A stretch of 64,000 bases of DNA, taken from positions 31,588 through 95,587 of the forward strand of contig JANYDY010000016.1 of assembly GCA_025363435.1 (NCBI GenBank), read 5' to 3'. This DNA is from Betaproteobacteria bacterium (GTDB lineage: Bacteria > Pseudomonadota > Gammaproteobacteria > Burkholderiales > SG8-41). The notes beneath the pieces were generated by a model. The model was not told the DNA's origin. It saw nothing but the letters and a program-made list of their open reading frames with translations, and did no database searches. Both the position numbers and the translations under genes were made by a program. Positions 45,617 through 52,768 of this stretch are shown here, one piece after another (position 1 is the first letter of the stretch; every line of letters starts with the position of its first letter).

Positions 45617-45653
45617 ATAGTTATTAACTATCGCTTTAATTGTATCAATCCAT
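45617..45653 (+). promoter_or_regulatory. OxyR-binding site upstream of rubrerythrin gene
   Basis: The 37-base site reads ATAG-N7-CTAT-N7-ATTG-N7-CCAT, matching the four-part OxyR consensus (ATAG-N7-CTAT repeated with N7 between) in 14 of 16 fixed positions. The left half also has the internal T and A of the consensus (ATAGTTATTAACTAT). It ends 81 bases before the rubrerythrin start, and a possible promoter begins at its right edge. Confidence 0.8.
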
Positions 45654-45682
45654 TGGATCAATTGTTTTTCCAGCGCCAGAAT
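45653..45682 (+). promoter_or_regulatory. Candidate rubrerythrin promoter
   Basis: TTGGAT (45653-45658) and CAGAAT (45677-45682) are 18 bases apart; both are weak matches. The -35 touches the OxyR box, the position expected for an activator that contacts RNA polymerase. Motif evidence only. Confidence 0.4.
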
Positions 45683-45734
45683 GCGTCCCATGCAGTCAGC
45701 GGACTGCCCGATCAACCCGATAAGGAGACGCACA

Positions 45735-46205
45735 ATGAAACCGGAATCCGTCACAGTCAAAAACATCGAAGCCGCGTTTGCCGGCGAATCCATGGCGCAT
45801 ATCAAGTACATGTATTTCGCCAAGATCAGCCGCGCCGCCGGCGACGAAGCGACTGCCAAAGTATTTGAAGAAACCGCAGCGCAGGAAGTGCAGCACGCCT
45901 TCGGCCATCTCGACCTGCTCTACCCTGCCAGCGAATTGACTCCGGCCAAAGCACTCGACATGGCGATTGCCGGCGAGACTTACGAATACACCGAAATGTA
46001 TCCGCAGTTCCGCCGCCTCGCCGAGCAGGAAGGCAACAGCAAGGCGATCAAGGAAATGGACGGGCAGATCGAAGAGTCGAAGGAACACGCGCAACGTTTC
46101 CGCGACACGCTCGCCAAAGCTGCCAAACGTTTTGCTGCGCTGGCGAAGGTTGAAGAACGTCACGCCAATCACTACAAGGCAACGCGCGCGAAGATCGCCG
46201 CTTGA
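45735..46205 (+). CDS. Rubrerythrin (erythrin domain only)
   Basis: A 156-residue ferritin-like di-iron protein that reduces hydrogen peroxide to water. Iron-ligand segments are [46 protein letters not shown] and [13 protein letters not shown]. The C-terminal rubredoxin domain of classical rubrerythrin is missing; a separate rubredoxin gene 26 bases downstream replaces it. AAGGAGA precedes the ATG at 45735. An OxyR box upstream suggests induction by peroxide. Confidence 0.93.
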   Translation: MKPESVTVKNIEAAFAGESMAHIKYMYFAKISRAAGDEATAKVFEETAAQEVQHAFGHLDLLYPASELTPAKALDMAIAGETYEYTEMYPQFRRLAEQEGNSKAIKEMDGQIEESKEHAQRFRDTLAKAAKRFAALAKVEERHANHYKATRAKIAA

Positions 46206-46231
46206 TTGAACTAAATACAAGGAGACTTGAA

Positions 46232-46402
46232 ATGAAGAAATGGCAATGTATCGTTTGTGGTTACGTATATGACGAAGCGGCCGGCGACCCCGAGCACGGC
46301 ATCAAAGCCGGCACGCGCTGGGACGATGTGCCGGCCGACTGGGCCTGTCCGGAATGCGGCGTAGCGAAAGCCGACTTCGAAATGGTCCTGCTCGCCGCGT
46401 AA
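46232..46402 (+). CDS. Rubredoxin
   Basis: A 56-residue one-iron electron carrier. The four cysteine ligands lie in [16 protein letters not shown] and [15 protein letters not shown]. The start at 46232 follows AAGGAGA. It most likely passes electrons from the reductase encoded 90 bases downstream to the rubrerythrin encoded upstream. Confidence 0.96.
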   Translation: MKKWQCIVCGYVYDEAAGDPEHGIKAGTRWDDVPADWACPECGVAKADFEMVLLAA

Positions 46403-46436
46403 TACGCAGCCACGTCGCGTAAAATGCGCACTCACT

Positions 46437-46465
46437 CCCTGTCGGCACGTCGCCGGCAGGGTTTT
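46437..46465 (+). terminator. Terminator-like hairpin after rubredoxin
   Basis: A 10-bp stem with one G-T pair (CCCTGTCGGC / GCCGGCAGGG) and a 5-base loop is followed by TTTT. It may reduce transcription into the reductase gene, which would lower the enzyme relative to its abundant carrier proteins. Confidence 0.7.
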
Positions 46466-46492
46466 CGCACTCTCTTTTGAATCGATACGTCC

Positions 46493-47638
46493 ATGCATCC
46501 TATAGTCATCCTCGGCAGCGGCCTCGCCGGTTACAACACTGCGCGTGAACTACGCAAGACCGACAAGGAAACGCCACTCACCATCATCAGTGCCGACAGC
46601 GGCTCGTTTTACTCCAAACCCATGCTGTCGAGCGCCTTCGGCTCCGGCAAGACGGCGCAAAGTATCGCGATGAATAGCGCCGAGCAGATGGCCGCACAAC
46701 TTAATGCGACGGTACGCGCGAACACCAGGGTGACAGCGATTGATACCGCAGCGCGTACGGTCAGCATCGGCAGTGAATCCATCGCCTATTCGAAACTCGC
46801 CATCGCGCTGGGCGCCGACCAGATCCGGCTGCCGATAGCCGGCGACGGCGCAACCGACATTATGACGGTCAACGATCTCGACGATTACGCAAAATTTCGC
46901 AACGCATTGAAGGACAAATCGACCGTCGCTTTGATCGGCGCCGGCCTCATCGGCAGTGAATTCGCCAACGATCTGACCGCCGGCGGTCACTCCGTGCATG
47001 TGATCGATGTGGCTGCTTACCCGCTGTCGCGCCTGCTGCCGCCGGAAGGCGGCGCACTGCTGCAAAACAAACTGGCAGCCATCGGCGTTACCTGGCATCT
47101 CGGCACCAGTGTCGCGTCGATTGCAAAAACCGACGCTAAATTGAAAGTCATGCTCGCCGACGGCACGGCTTTCGACGCCGACCTTGCGCTATCCGCAGTG
47201 GGCTTGCGCCCGCGCATTGCGCTGGCGCAAGCCGCCGGCATCACCGTCAATCGCGGCATCACCGTCAATCGCATGCATGAAACCAGCGCACCGGATGTAT
47301 ACGCGCTGGGCGACTGCGTTGAAATCGAGGGGCTGGTCATGCCCTACGTGATGCCGCTGATGAATTCGGCGCGCGCGCTCGGCGCCACACTCGGCGGCAA
47401 ACCAACACGAGTCAGTTATCCGGCGATGCCGGTGCTGGTCAAAACGCCGGCCTGCCCGACTGTCGTCGCGCCGCCTGCTGTTAACGCCACAGGCAAGTGG
47501 GAAGTTACTGCAGACGGCGAAGGCGTCGAGGCGCTGTTCAAATCCGCTGAAGGCAAACTGCTCGGCTACGCGTTGAACGGCAAGGCCACAGCAGAACGCG
47601 CCGCGTTAACGCAGCAACTGCCGCCGGTGCTGATCTGA
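46493..47638 (+). CDS. Rubredoxin-NAD(P)+ reductase
   Basis: A 381-residue FAD-dependent pyridine-nucleotide reductase. Two Rossmann loops are present: FAD (IVILGSGLAGYNTARELRK) and NAD(P) (VALIGAGLIGSEFANDL), with the FAD-closing motif APDVYALGDCVEIEG. The C-terminal domain resembles rubredoxin reductases (SARALGATLGGKPTRVSYPAMPVLVKTP). It should supply electrons from NAD(P)H to the rubredoxin encoded just upstream. An 18-base sequence encoding GITVNR is perfectly repeated in tandem at 47237-47272. Confidence 0.9.
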   Translation: MHPIVILGSGLAGYNTARELRKTDKETPLTIISADSGSFYSKPMLSSAFGSGKTAQSIAMNSAEQMAAQLNATVRANTRVTAIDTAARTVSIGSESIAYSKLAIALGADQIRLPIAGDGATDIMTVNDLDDYAKFRNALKDKSTVALIGAGLIGSEFANDLTAGGHSVHVIDVAAYPLSRLLPPEGGALLQNKLAAIGVTWHLGTSVASIAKTDAKLKVMLADGTAFDADLALSAVGLRPRIALAQAAGITVNRGITVNRMHETSAPDVYALGDCVEIEGLVMPYVMPLMNSARALGATLGGKPTRVSYPAMPVLVKTPACPTVVAPPAVNATGKWEVTADGEGVEALFKSAEGKLLGYALNGKATAERAALTQQLPPVLI

Positions 47639-47647
47639 CAATTCCGG

Positions 47648-48673
47648 CTACTGCTTGAGCAAACCCAGCTGCTTCAGCATGGTGCTGTACATCTGGTTGT
47701 CACGGTCGAGCGCGGCGCGGAAACCGTCCGCCTCGAAAGTATTCACCCACTGATTTTTTTCGAGCTCGGCTTTCCAGCCCGGGCTTTGCACCATCTTGGC
47801 GAGCGCGTCGCGCCAGTACTGGACAACCGCCGGCGGCATCTCGGGCGGCCCGAACAGGCCGCGCCAGTTCTCGTTGATGACGTCATACCCCTGTTCGACA
47901 AAGGTCGGCAGCTTCTGAAAACGGCTGCCGAGCCGCTTTGGTGAACTGATGGCGAGCACGCGCATACGGCCCGACTCAACGTGCGTAATTAAATCAAGCC
48001 CGCCCATGCCAACACTGACGTGGCCACCGATAATCGCCGGATTGGATTCACCGCCCGAATACGGGATGTAATTGATTTTGGTCGGATCGACACCGATTGC
48101 GTTGGCAAACAGCGCCACTGCAATATGATCCGCGTTGCCGAGCGAAGCGCCACCGAAACTCAGGCTGCCCGGATCTTTTTTCAACGCCGCCTCGACATCT
48201 TTCAAGCTCTTGATCGGCGACTCTGCACGCACCACCATCATCTGGTATTCGGAAAAAACCTTGGCAATCGGCGTCATATCCTTGTACGAATAGCCGATGC
48301 CCAGCGTCAGCGGCGTGACTACCGCATGAATCGCAATGCCAAGCAGGTTGTAAGGGTCACCTTTGCGCTGCACCATCAGCGTCATGCCGAGCGAACCGCC
48401 GGCGCCGGGTTTGTTCACGACCTGTATCGGTTTGCTGACCAGCTTCTGATCGTTCAACAGTTGCGCTACCGTGCGCCCGAACAGATCGACACCGCCGCCC
48501 GGCGCAAACGGAATGGTCAGCTCGATGTAGCGGTTGGGGTAATCACCCAGAGCGGCGGGTCGCACACTTTCTGCCGCATGGCTGTGCGCGCACGCCATGG
48601 CGATCGTCATCACGATCAATCGCGCCGCCGAAAAACATTTGCTCTGCCCGCACTGTATCGATTGTGTGCTCAT
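47648..48673 (-). CDS. Bug-family tripartite tricarboxylate receptor (orphan)
   Basis: A 341-residue periplasmic receptor; the leader SAARLIVMTIAMACAHSHAAE is a signal peptide. Bug blocks are YPNRYIELTIPFAPGGGVDLFGRTVA and NKPGAGGSLGMTLMVQRKGD. The ATG at 48673 (MSTQSIQCG) follows a G-rich ribosome binding site; the track start is 21 bases upstream. It is the last gene of an operon with a CoA transferase and two MaoC proteins, so it may bind the organic acid that they metabolise. Confidence 0.92.
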   Translation of the reverse strand: MSTQSIQCGQSKCFSAARLIVMTIAMACAHSHAAESVRPAALGDYPNRYIELTIPFAPGGGVDLFGRTVAQLLNDQKLVSKPIQVVNKPGAGGSLGMTLMVQRKGDPYNLLGIAIHAVVTPLTLGIGYSYKDMTPIAKVFSEYQMMVVRAESPIKSLKDVEAALKKDPGSLSFGGASLGNADHIAVALFANAIGVDPTKINYIPYSGGESNPAIIGGHVSVGMGGLDLITHVESGRMRVLAISSPKRLGSRFQKLPTFVEQGYDVINENWRGLFGPPEMPPAVVQYWRDALAKMVQSPGWKAELEKNQWVNTFEADGFRAALDRDNQMYSTMLKQLGLLKQ

Positions 48674-48699
48674 GACCTGCCCCCCCTGCGGCAACCCGA

Positions 48700-49887
48700 T
48701 TAGATAACGCCGTCTTTTTTCAGCGCTTCCAGCCTGTCCTGATAGCCAAGCGCGCCGATGACTTCCGCCGTGTGCTGCCCCAGAAGCGGTGCCGGCGTGC
48801 GCACGCTGCCCGGTGTTTCCGACAATTTGACCGGCACGCCGATGACGCTGATTTCACCGGCGGTCGGATGCTGTTGCTTGACGATCATTTCGCGCGCGAT
48901 CACCTGCGGATCATCAACCATGCGGCCTACCGTATTGACCGGCGCCGCCGGCACGCCTGCCTTGACCAGCAGATCGACCCAATAATCGCAGGGCTTCGCT
49001 GCATAGATCGGTGCGATAAAGTCATGCAATGCTTCAGCATTGACAGTGCGCGCATCGCGCGTGGCAAAACGCGGATCGTCGGGCAGATGCTTGAGATCCA
49101 TCACTTCGACGAAACGGTCCCACAACGCCGGATAACTCGCGAACACCGTCAGGTATTGGCCGTCCGAACATTTGAAAAAACCGGACGGCGCATTGCTGTC
49201 GTTGCGCCCGGTTTGCGCCACCCAATCGCCCTTGACATGAAAATGCTGCGCGACCGGGCTTACCATCAACGAAAGACCGGCTTCCAGCAGCGACATATCG
49301 ACGTGCTGCCCCTTACCGGTTTTCAGACGACGTATATAGGCGGCTTCAATGCCGTGCGTCGCCCACATCGAAGCGACGACGTCGCACAAGGCATAACCCA
49401 TCGGCACCGGCGGCAGATCATCGATGATGGTGGTCGCCGCCAGGCCGGATTCCGCCAGCGCAATCATGTTGACGCCGGGGTAAGCCGTCTTGGGACCACT
49501 GTTGCCGTAACCGGACAGCGATGCATAAACCAGCGCCGGGTTGATCAACTTCAGTTCGTCGTAGGTCAAGCCGAGCTTTTTCATCAGGCCTGGCCGGAAA
49601 TTCTGAATCAGGATATCGGCGGTGCGCACCAGTTCAAGAAAAATTTCCCTGCCGGCAGGGTTCTTCAGATCGATGGTGACGCTTTTCTTGTTGCGATGAA
49701 GCATCATAAAAATGACACTCTCGCCGCCGACGTACGGATAACCACCACGCGCCTCGGTCTTCTGCTTCGGATTCTCGATCTTGATGACCTCGGCGCCCAT
49801 GTCGCCCAGCATCATTGCGCAGTACGGTCCCGCCCACGCGTGCGTCAACTCCAGAACGCGCACACCATCCAATGCACCTTCACTCAT
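48700..49887 (-). CDS. Family III (CaiB/BaiF) CoA transferase
   Basis: A 395-residue enzyme that moves CoA between carboxylic acids. It begins LDGVRVLELTHAWAGPYCAMMLGDMGAEVIKIE, the hallmark of the family, and the catalytic aspartate is in GKGQHVDMSLLEAG. The ATG at 49887 is used; the track start at 49896 is a TTG. It lies between the MaoC pair upstream (12-base gap) and the Bug gene downstream, which suggests a degradation pathway in which an imported acid is activated to CoA and then hydrated or dehydrated. Confidence 0.92.
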   Translation of the reverse strand: MSEGALDGVRVLELTHAWAGPYCAMMLGDMGAEVIKIENPKQKTEARGGYPYVGGESVIFMMLHRNKKSVTIDLKNPAGREIFLELVRTADILIQNFRPGLMKKLGLTYDELKLINPALVYASLSGYGNSGPKTAYPGVNMIALAESGLAATTIIDDLPPVPMGYALCDVVASMWATHGIEAAYIRRLKTGKGQHVDMSLLEAGLSLMVSPVAQHFHVKGDWVAQTGRNDSNAPSGFFKCSDGQYLTVFASYPALWDRFVEVMDLKHLPDDPRFATRDARTVNAEALHDFIAPIYAAKPCDYWVDLLVKAGVPAAPVNTVGRMVDDPQVIAREMIVKQQHPTAGEISVIGVPVKLSETPGSVRTPAPLLGQHTAEVIGALGYQDRLEALKKDGVI

Positions 49888-49899
49888 CTCTCTCAATCC

Positions 49900-50337
49900 T
49901 CATTTGATCCAGCTGCGCGCAGCAGACGGCTGGCCTGCGCTCGCCGTACCCGCGGAAGTCTTGCGGCCGTCCTGATTCTCGCACCACAGCTGCAGCGTCA
50001 CGCGCGACTTACCGTCAACCTCAGCGACCTCCGTTACCAGCCCGGTCGCCGTGAGGTGATCGCCGGCATAGACCGGATGAATGTAGCGCACGGAGATTTT
50101 TCCGCCATAAACCCAGGCATCGCCGAAATTGCGTTCCATCAATTCGTGCAGGAAAGCCATCTGGTTCTGCCCCGAGGCGATGGTGCGTTGAATGCCGTCG
50201 GCTTTGGCCGCATTGATGTCGCTGTGCGAATTGCGACCGCGGTCCCACACGCATTTCTCGAATTCGATCATTTTTTCATTGGTTACTTCATGTGTCACCG
50301 TCTGCAGGCGATCGCCGGCTTTCAATTGCGCCACCAT
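49900..50337 (-). CDS. MaoC-like hydratase/dehydratase
   Basis: A 145-residue hot-dog protein. The MaoC motif region is visible around NSHSDINAAKADGIQRTIASGQNQMAFLHELM, with the aspartate and histidine of the hydratase catalytic pair (HSD), and the second half has VYGGKISVRYIHPVYAGDHLTATG. The ATG at 50337 shares a base with the stop of the upstream MaoC gene (TGATG). It probably pairs with that product to form a full two-domain hydratase, as in split R-specific enoyl-CoA hydratases. Confidence 0.82.
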   Translation of the reverse strand: MVAQLKAGDRLQTVTHEVTNEKMIEFEKCVWDRGRNSHSDINAAKADGIQRTIASGQNQMAFLHELMERNFGDAWVYGGKISVRYIHPVYAGDHLTATGLVTEVAEVDGKSRVTLQLWCENQDGRKTSAGTASAGQPSAARSWIK

Positions 50338-50777
50338 CACGCGCCCCACTTCTTCGCGATCGTCTCGTGCGCCGCCTCTTTACCGACTTCGCGCGCATGG
50401 CCAACCAGTTTGCTTTTTTCAATCAGGCGGCCATCTTCATCGGCCGCTGTGGCCTCGACAATAATGTACGGATGCCCGCGGCGTATGTATTTGTCAGCGA
50501 TGCGTCCCGTGATGGTGATGCGCTTGCCCACGACCGGCGGATTGAAATACTCGGAATCGTGTCCCATGTTCGGCACGCGCATGACTTTTGCATACTTGCG
50601 ATAGAACAGATTGGCCGGATGCCGCGCCGCCACCGTCGGGTAAGCCGCCTGCGGGTTATCCACCACGCGCCGGTAATCGGCGACCATCTGTTCAGTCAGC
50701 ACATAATCGAGAGAACCGAGGTCGTCGCCAACCGGTATCGACGCCCAGATTTTGTTATCGTTCTCAGCTTCGCTCAC
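50337..50777 (-). CDS. MaoC N-terminal-type dehydratase partner
   Basis: A 146-residue hot-dog protein of the MaoC N-terminal (FAS1-like dehydratase) type: SLDYVLTEQMVADYRRVVDNPQAAYPT, then NMGHDSEYFNPPVVGKRITITGRIADKYIRRGHPYIIVE. I chose the GTG at 50777 because GGAGGGG precedes it at the right distance; the longer track start lacks this. It lacks an obvious catalytic Asp-His pair, as such partner halves usually do, and is translationally coupled with the next MaoC gene. Confidence 0.8.
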   Translation of the reverse strand: MSEAENDNKIWASIPVGDDLGSLDYVLTEQMVADYRRVVDNPQAAYPTVAARHPANLFYRKYAKVMRVPNMGHDSEYFNPPVVGKRITITGRIADKYIRRGHPYIIVEATAADEDGRLIEKSKLVGHAREVGKEAAHETIAKKWGA

Positions 50778-50909
50778 GATCCCCTCCTCCAAAAGGAAAA
50801 TCACGCCAGACAATCACGGCGTCCAGACATTCGTTCATTAGCTAGCGCCGGAGAACACTCAATCGCAGGGAGCGCGCACCCGCCGAATCCTCAATTCCGA
50901 ATCGTGCCT

Positions 50910-51242
50910 CTAATGCCCGACAAACTTGACGAACACCATCACCGAGAACGGATTGGCCACGTAGAGTGCCGCTGGCACTACCCCCAGCAGGCACAGTGGA
51001 CCTTTGTATTCGCGGATATACCCAAGCACGCACAACGTAAGCGCGCCGATCGCGAGCCACCAGCCGGCGATAAAGCCGCCGGCCTGAATGCCGCCGCGCG
51101 GCGTAAACAGTTGGTTGGGTTGCGCCGGCACATCCGGAATGAATAATGATGCGTAGATCAGCGTCGCGATGAAAATACTCCACGCCACGGCGCCGGCGAT
51201 CAAGCCCAGGCGTACATAGCGCCCGCATTCGATTTTGTTCAT
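50910..51242 (-). CDS. Small four-helix membrane protein, unknown function
   Basis: A 110-residue protein from the ATG at 51242, preceded by GGAGA. It has about four hydrophobic segments: LGLIAGAVAWSIFIATLIYASLF, AGGFIAGWWLAIGALTLCVLGYI, LCLLGVVPAALYVANPF and a short final VMVFVKFVGH. I recognise no family. It is divergent from the Crp-type regulator (157 bases between starts) and lies upstream of the MaoC operon on the same strand, with 130 bases between. Confidence 0.7.
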   Translation of the reverse strand: MNKIECGRYVRLGLIAGAVAWSIFIATLIYASLFIPDVPAQPNQLFTPRGGIQAGGFIAGWWLAIGALTLCVLGYIREYKGPLCLLGVVPAALYVANPFSVMVFVKFVGH

Positions 51243-51398
51243 CTGTTTCTCCGCATCGGTTTGCCCGCAAACATACGGCAAGCTGTTACTGACATTCTAC
51301 TCCGCGCGCGCAAATTCCGGCGGCAGCCAGTTTTGCGGTCACCACCTGTAGCGGCCGCAAATTGTCTACAATCCCGCATCGCCCCCGTGGAGAACCTG

Positions 51399-52115
51399 AT
51401 GCTGCGCGCAACGCCCGTCGAACCGTCCGCACTCGGACTGCGCCAGATCAGTTTGCTCAAGGAATTACCGGGGACTGCGCTTGAACAACTCGGGCGCGAC
51501 TGCCGCTGGCGCCGTTATCTGCCGGGGCAACAGGTGATTTCACGCGATGCCGCCGACAGCGATGTTTATCTGATTGTCACCGGCATGGTGCGCGCAACCG
51601 CCTTCTCCGCGGCAGGACGCCAGGTCACCTATCGTGATATCGCCGCAGGCGACTGGTTCGGCGATTTTTCCGCCATCGATGGTTACGCGCGCTCAGCGGA
51701 TATCGTCGCCGCGAAAGAAACGCTGGTCGCCACGATGAGCCCGGCGGTCTTCCGCCAGTTGATACACGCTCACCCGTCGGTCTGCGACCACATGCTGTTG
51801 CGACTGGTCACCTCGGTGCGCGAGTTGACCGAAAGAGTTTTTGAATTCAGCACGCTCGGCGTGCAAAACCGCGTTCATGCGGAACTGCTGCGACTGGCGC
51901 GCCAGTCGGGTGTTGCAAAAAACCGTGCGCGCATCGATCCGGCGCCGAAACACGCTGATATTGCGGCACAGGTCAGCACCTATCGCGAACAGGTCACACG
52001 CGAAATTTCGCGCATGGTCAAGCAGGGCCTGATGTCGCGTGACGGTCGCGCCCTCGTCGTGCAGGACGTCGCGCGGCTCGAAGCCCTGGTTGCCGCCGTT
52101 CGCCGCAAGGCTTAG
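51399..52115 (+). CDS. Crp/Fnr-family transcription regulator
   Basis: A 238-residue regulator with an N-terminal cyclic-nucleotide-type beta-roll (YLPGQQVISRDAADSDVYLIVTGMVRA and DWFGDFSAIDGYARSADIVAAKET) and a C-terminal winged helix (HADIAAQVSTYREQVTREISRMVKQGLMSRDGRALVV). The Fnr cysteine cluster is absent. The phosphate-binding arginine-serine of true cAMP sites is approximated by YARSADI, so nucleotide binding is possible. The ATG at 51399 follows GTGGAGAA. A large nucleotide-cyclase gene lies 650 bases downstream on the other strand. Confidence 0.88.
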   Translation: MLRATPVEPSALGLRQISLLKELPGTALEQLGRDCRWRRYLPGQQVISRDAADSDVYLIVTGMVRATAFSAAGRQVTYRDIAAGDWFGDFSAIDGYARSADIVAAKETLVATMSPAVFRQLIHAHPSVCDHMLLRLVTSVRELTERVFEFSTLGVQNRVHAELLRLARQSGVAKNRARIDPAPKHADIAAQVSTYREQVTREISRMVKQGLMSRDGRALVVQDVARLEALVAAVRRKA

Positions 52116-52121
52116 CAAAGC

Positions 52122-52568
52122 TTAAATAATTGTTTCCTGATCGACGCCGATAATCTGCGCACTGGCGCCGTCCCACACCACACGCAATACCACCGGCCGG
52201 CGCGACACGCTGTTCGCGTCCGCCTCGATTGCGCCGTCTTCACCGTCCCTGATCAAGCCAAGCCGGCGCGCCGCAATCGTCGCCTGCAGGCGGCTCGTTA
52301 CATTCAGCGCACGCAGTATGCTCGACACATGAATTTTCACAGTGGCATTGCCGATGGCGAGCTTGCGGCTGATGTCCTTGTTAGTCATGCCCTCGCACAG
52401 CAGACCCAGCACGTCGAGCTGACGTTTGGTCAGATGCGCGCGCTGCGCGGCCTGGCGGTTGTTTTCAGGATCGGCCGGCAGCAGATCAAACGGCTGGCGC
52501 GCGGCGACTGACTCGATGGCATTTTGCAAAAATGTTTTTGCGGCTTCCGACATGAGCATGGTTTTCAT
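52122..52568 (-). CDS. LuxR-type HTH regulator without receiver domain
   Basis: A 148-residue protein with a LuxR/GerE DNA-binding domain in the middle (LTKRQLDVLGLLCEGMTNKDISRKLAIGNATVKIHVSSILRALNV). It has no response-regulator or autoinducer domain; the N-terminal ~45 residues look disordered, and a 40-residue C-terminal tail (RRPVVLRVVWDGASAQIIGVDQETII) is unusual and may form a small beta structure. It ends 6 bases from convergent crp and lies 200 bases after the cyclase gene on the same strand. Confidence 0.83.
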   Translation of the reverse strand: MKTMLMSEAAKTFLQNAIESVAARQPFDLLPADPENNRQAAQRAHLTKRQLDVLGLLCEGMTNKDISRKLAIGNATVKIHVSSILRALNVTSRLQATIAARRLGLIRDGEDGAIEADANSVSRRPVVLRVVWDGASAQIIGVDQETII

Positions 52569-52768
52569 TGTTGCCCCCTATATGCGTTAACAGGCGATAC
52601 CCCGTTGCATGATTCAACCGGCTACTCCCACCTGACGTATCCAGCGGCCTAGGCCAAACGTCTGGTATGGGAGCCAGTCTAGGGAGGGGGCAGTACAGCG
52701 TATGTGCGTAAATGCACACGATTTTGCAGGTCGTACTGGCAGCGACTTGAGACCGCTGCGCGGAGGAA

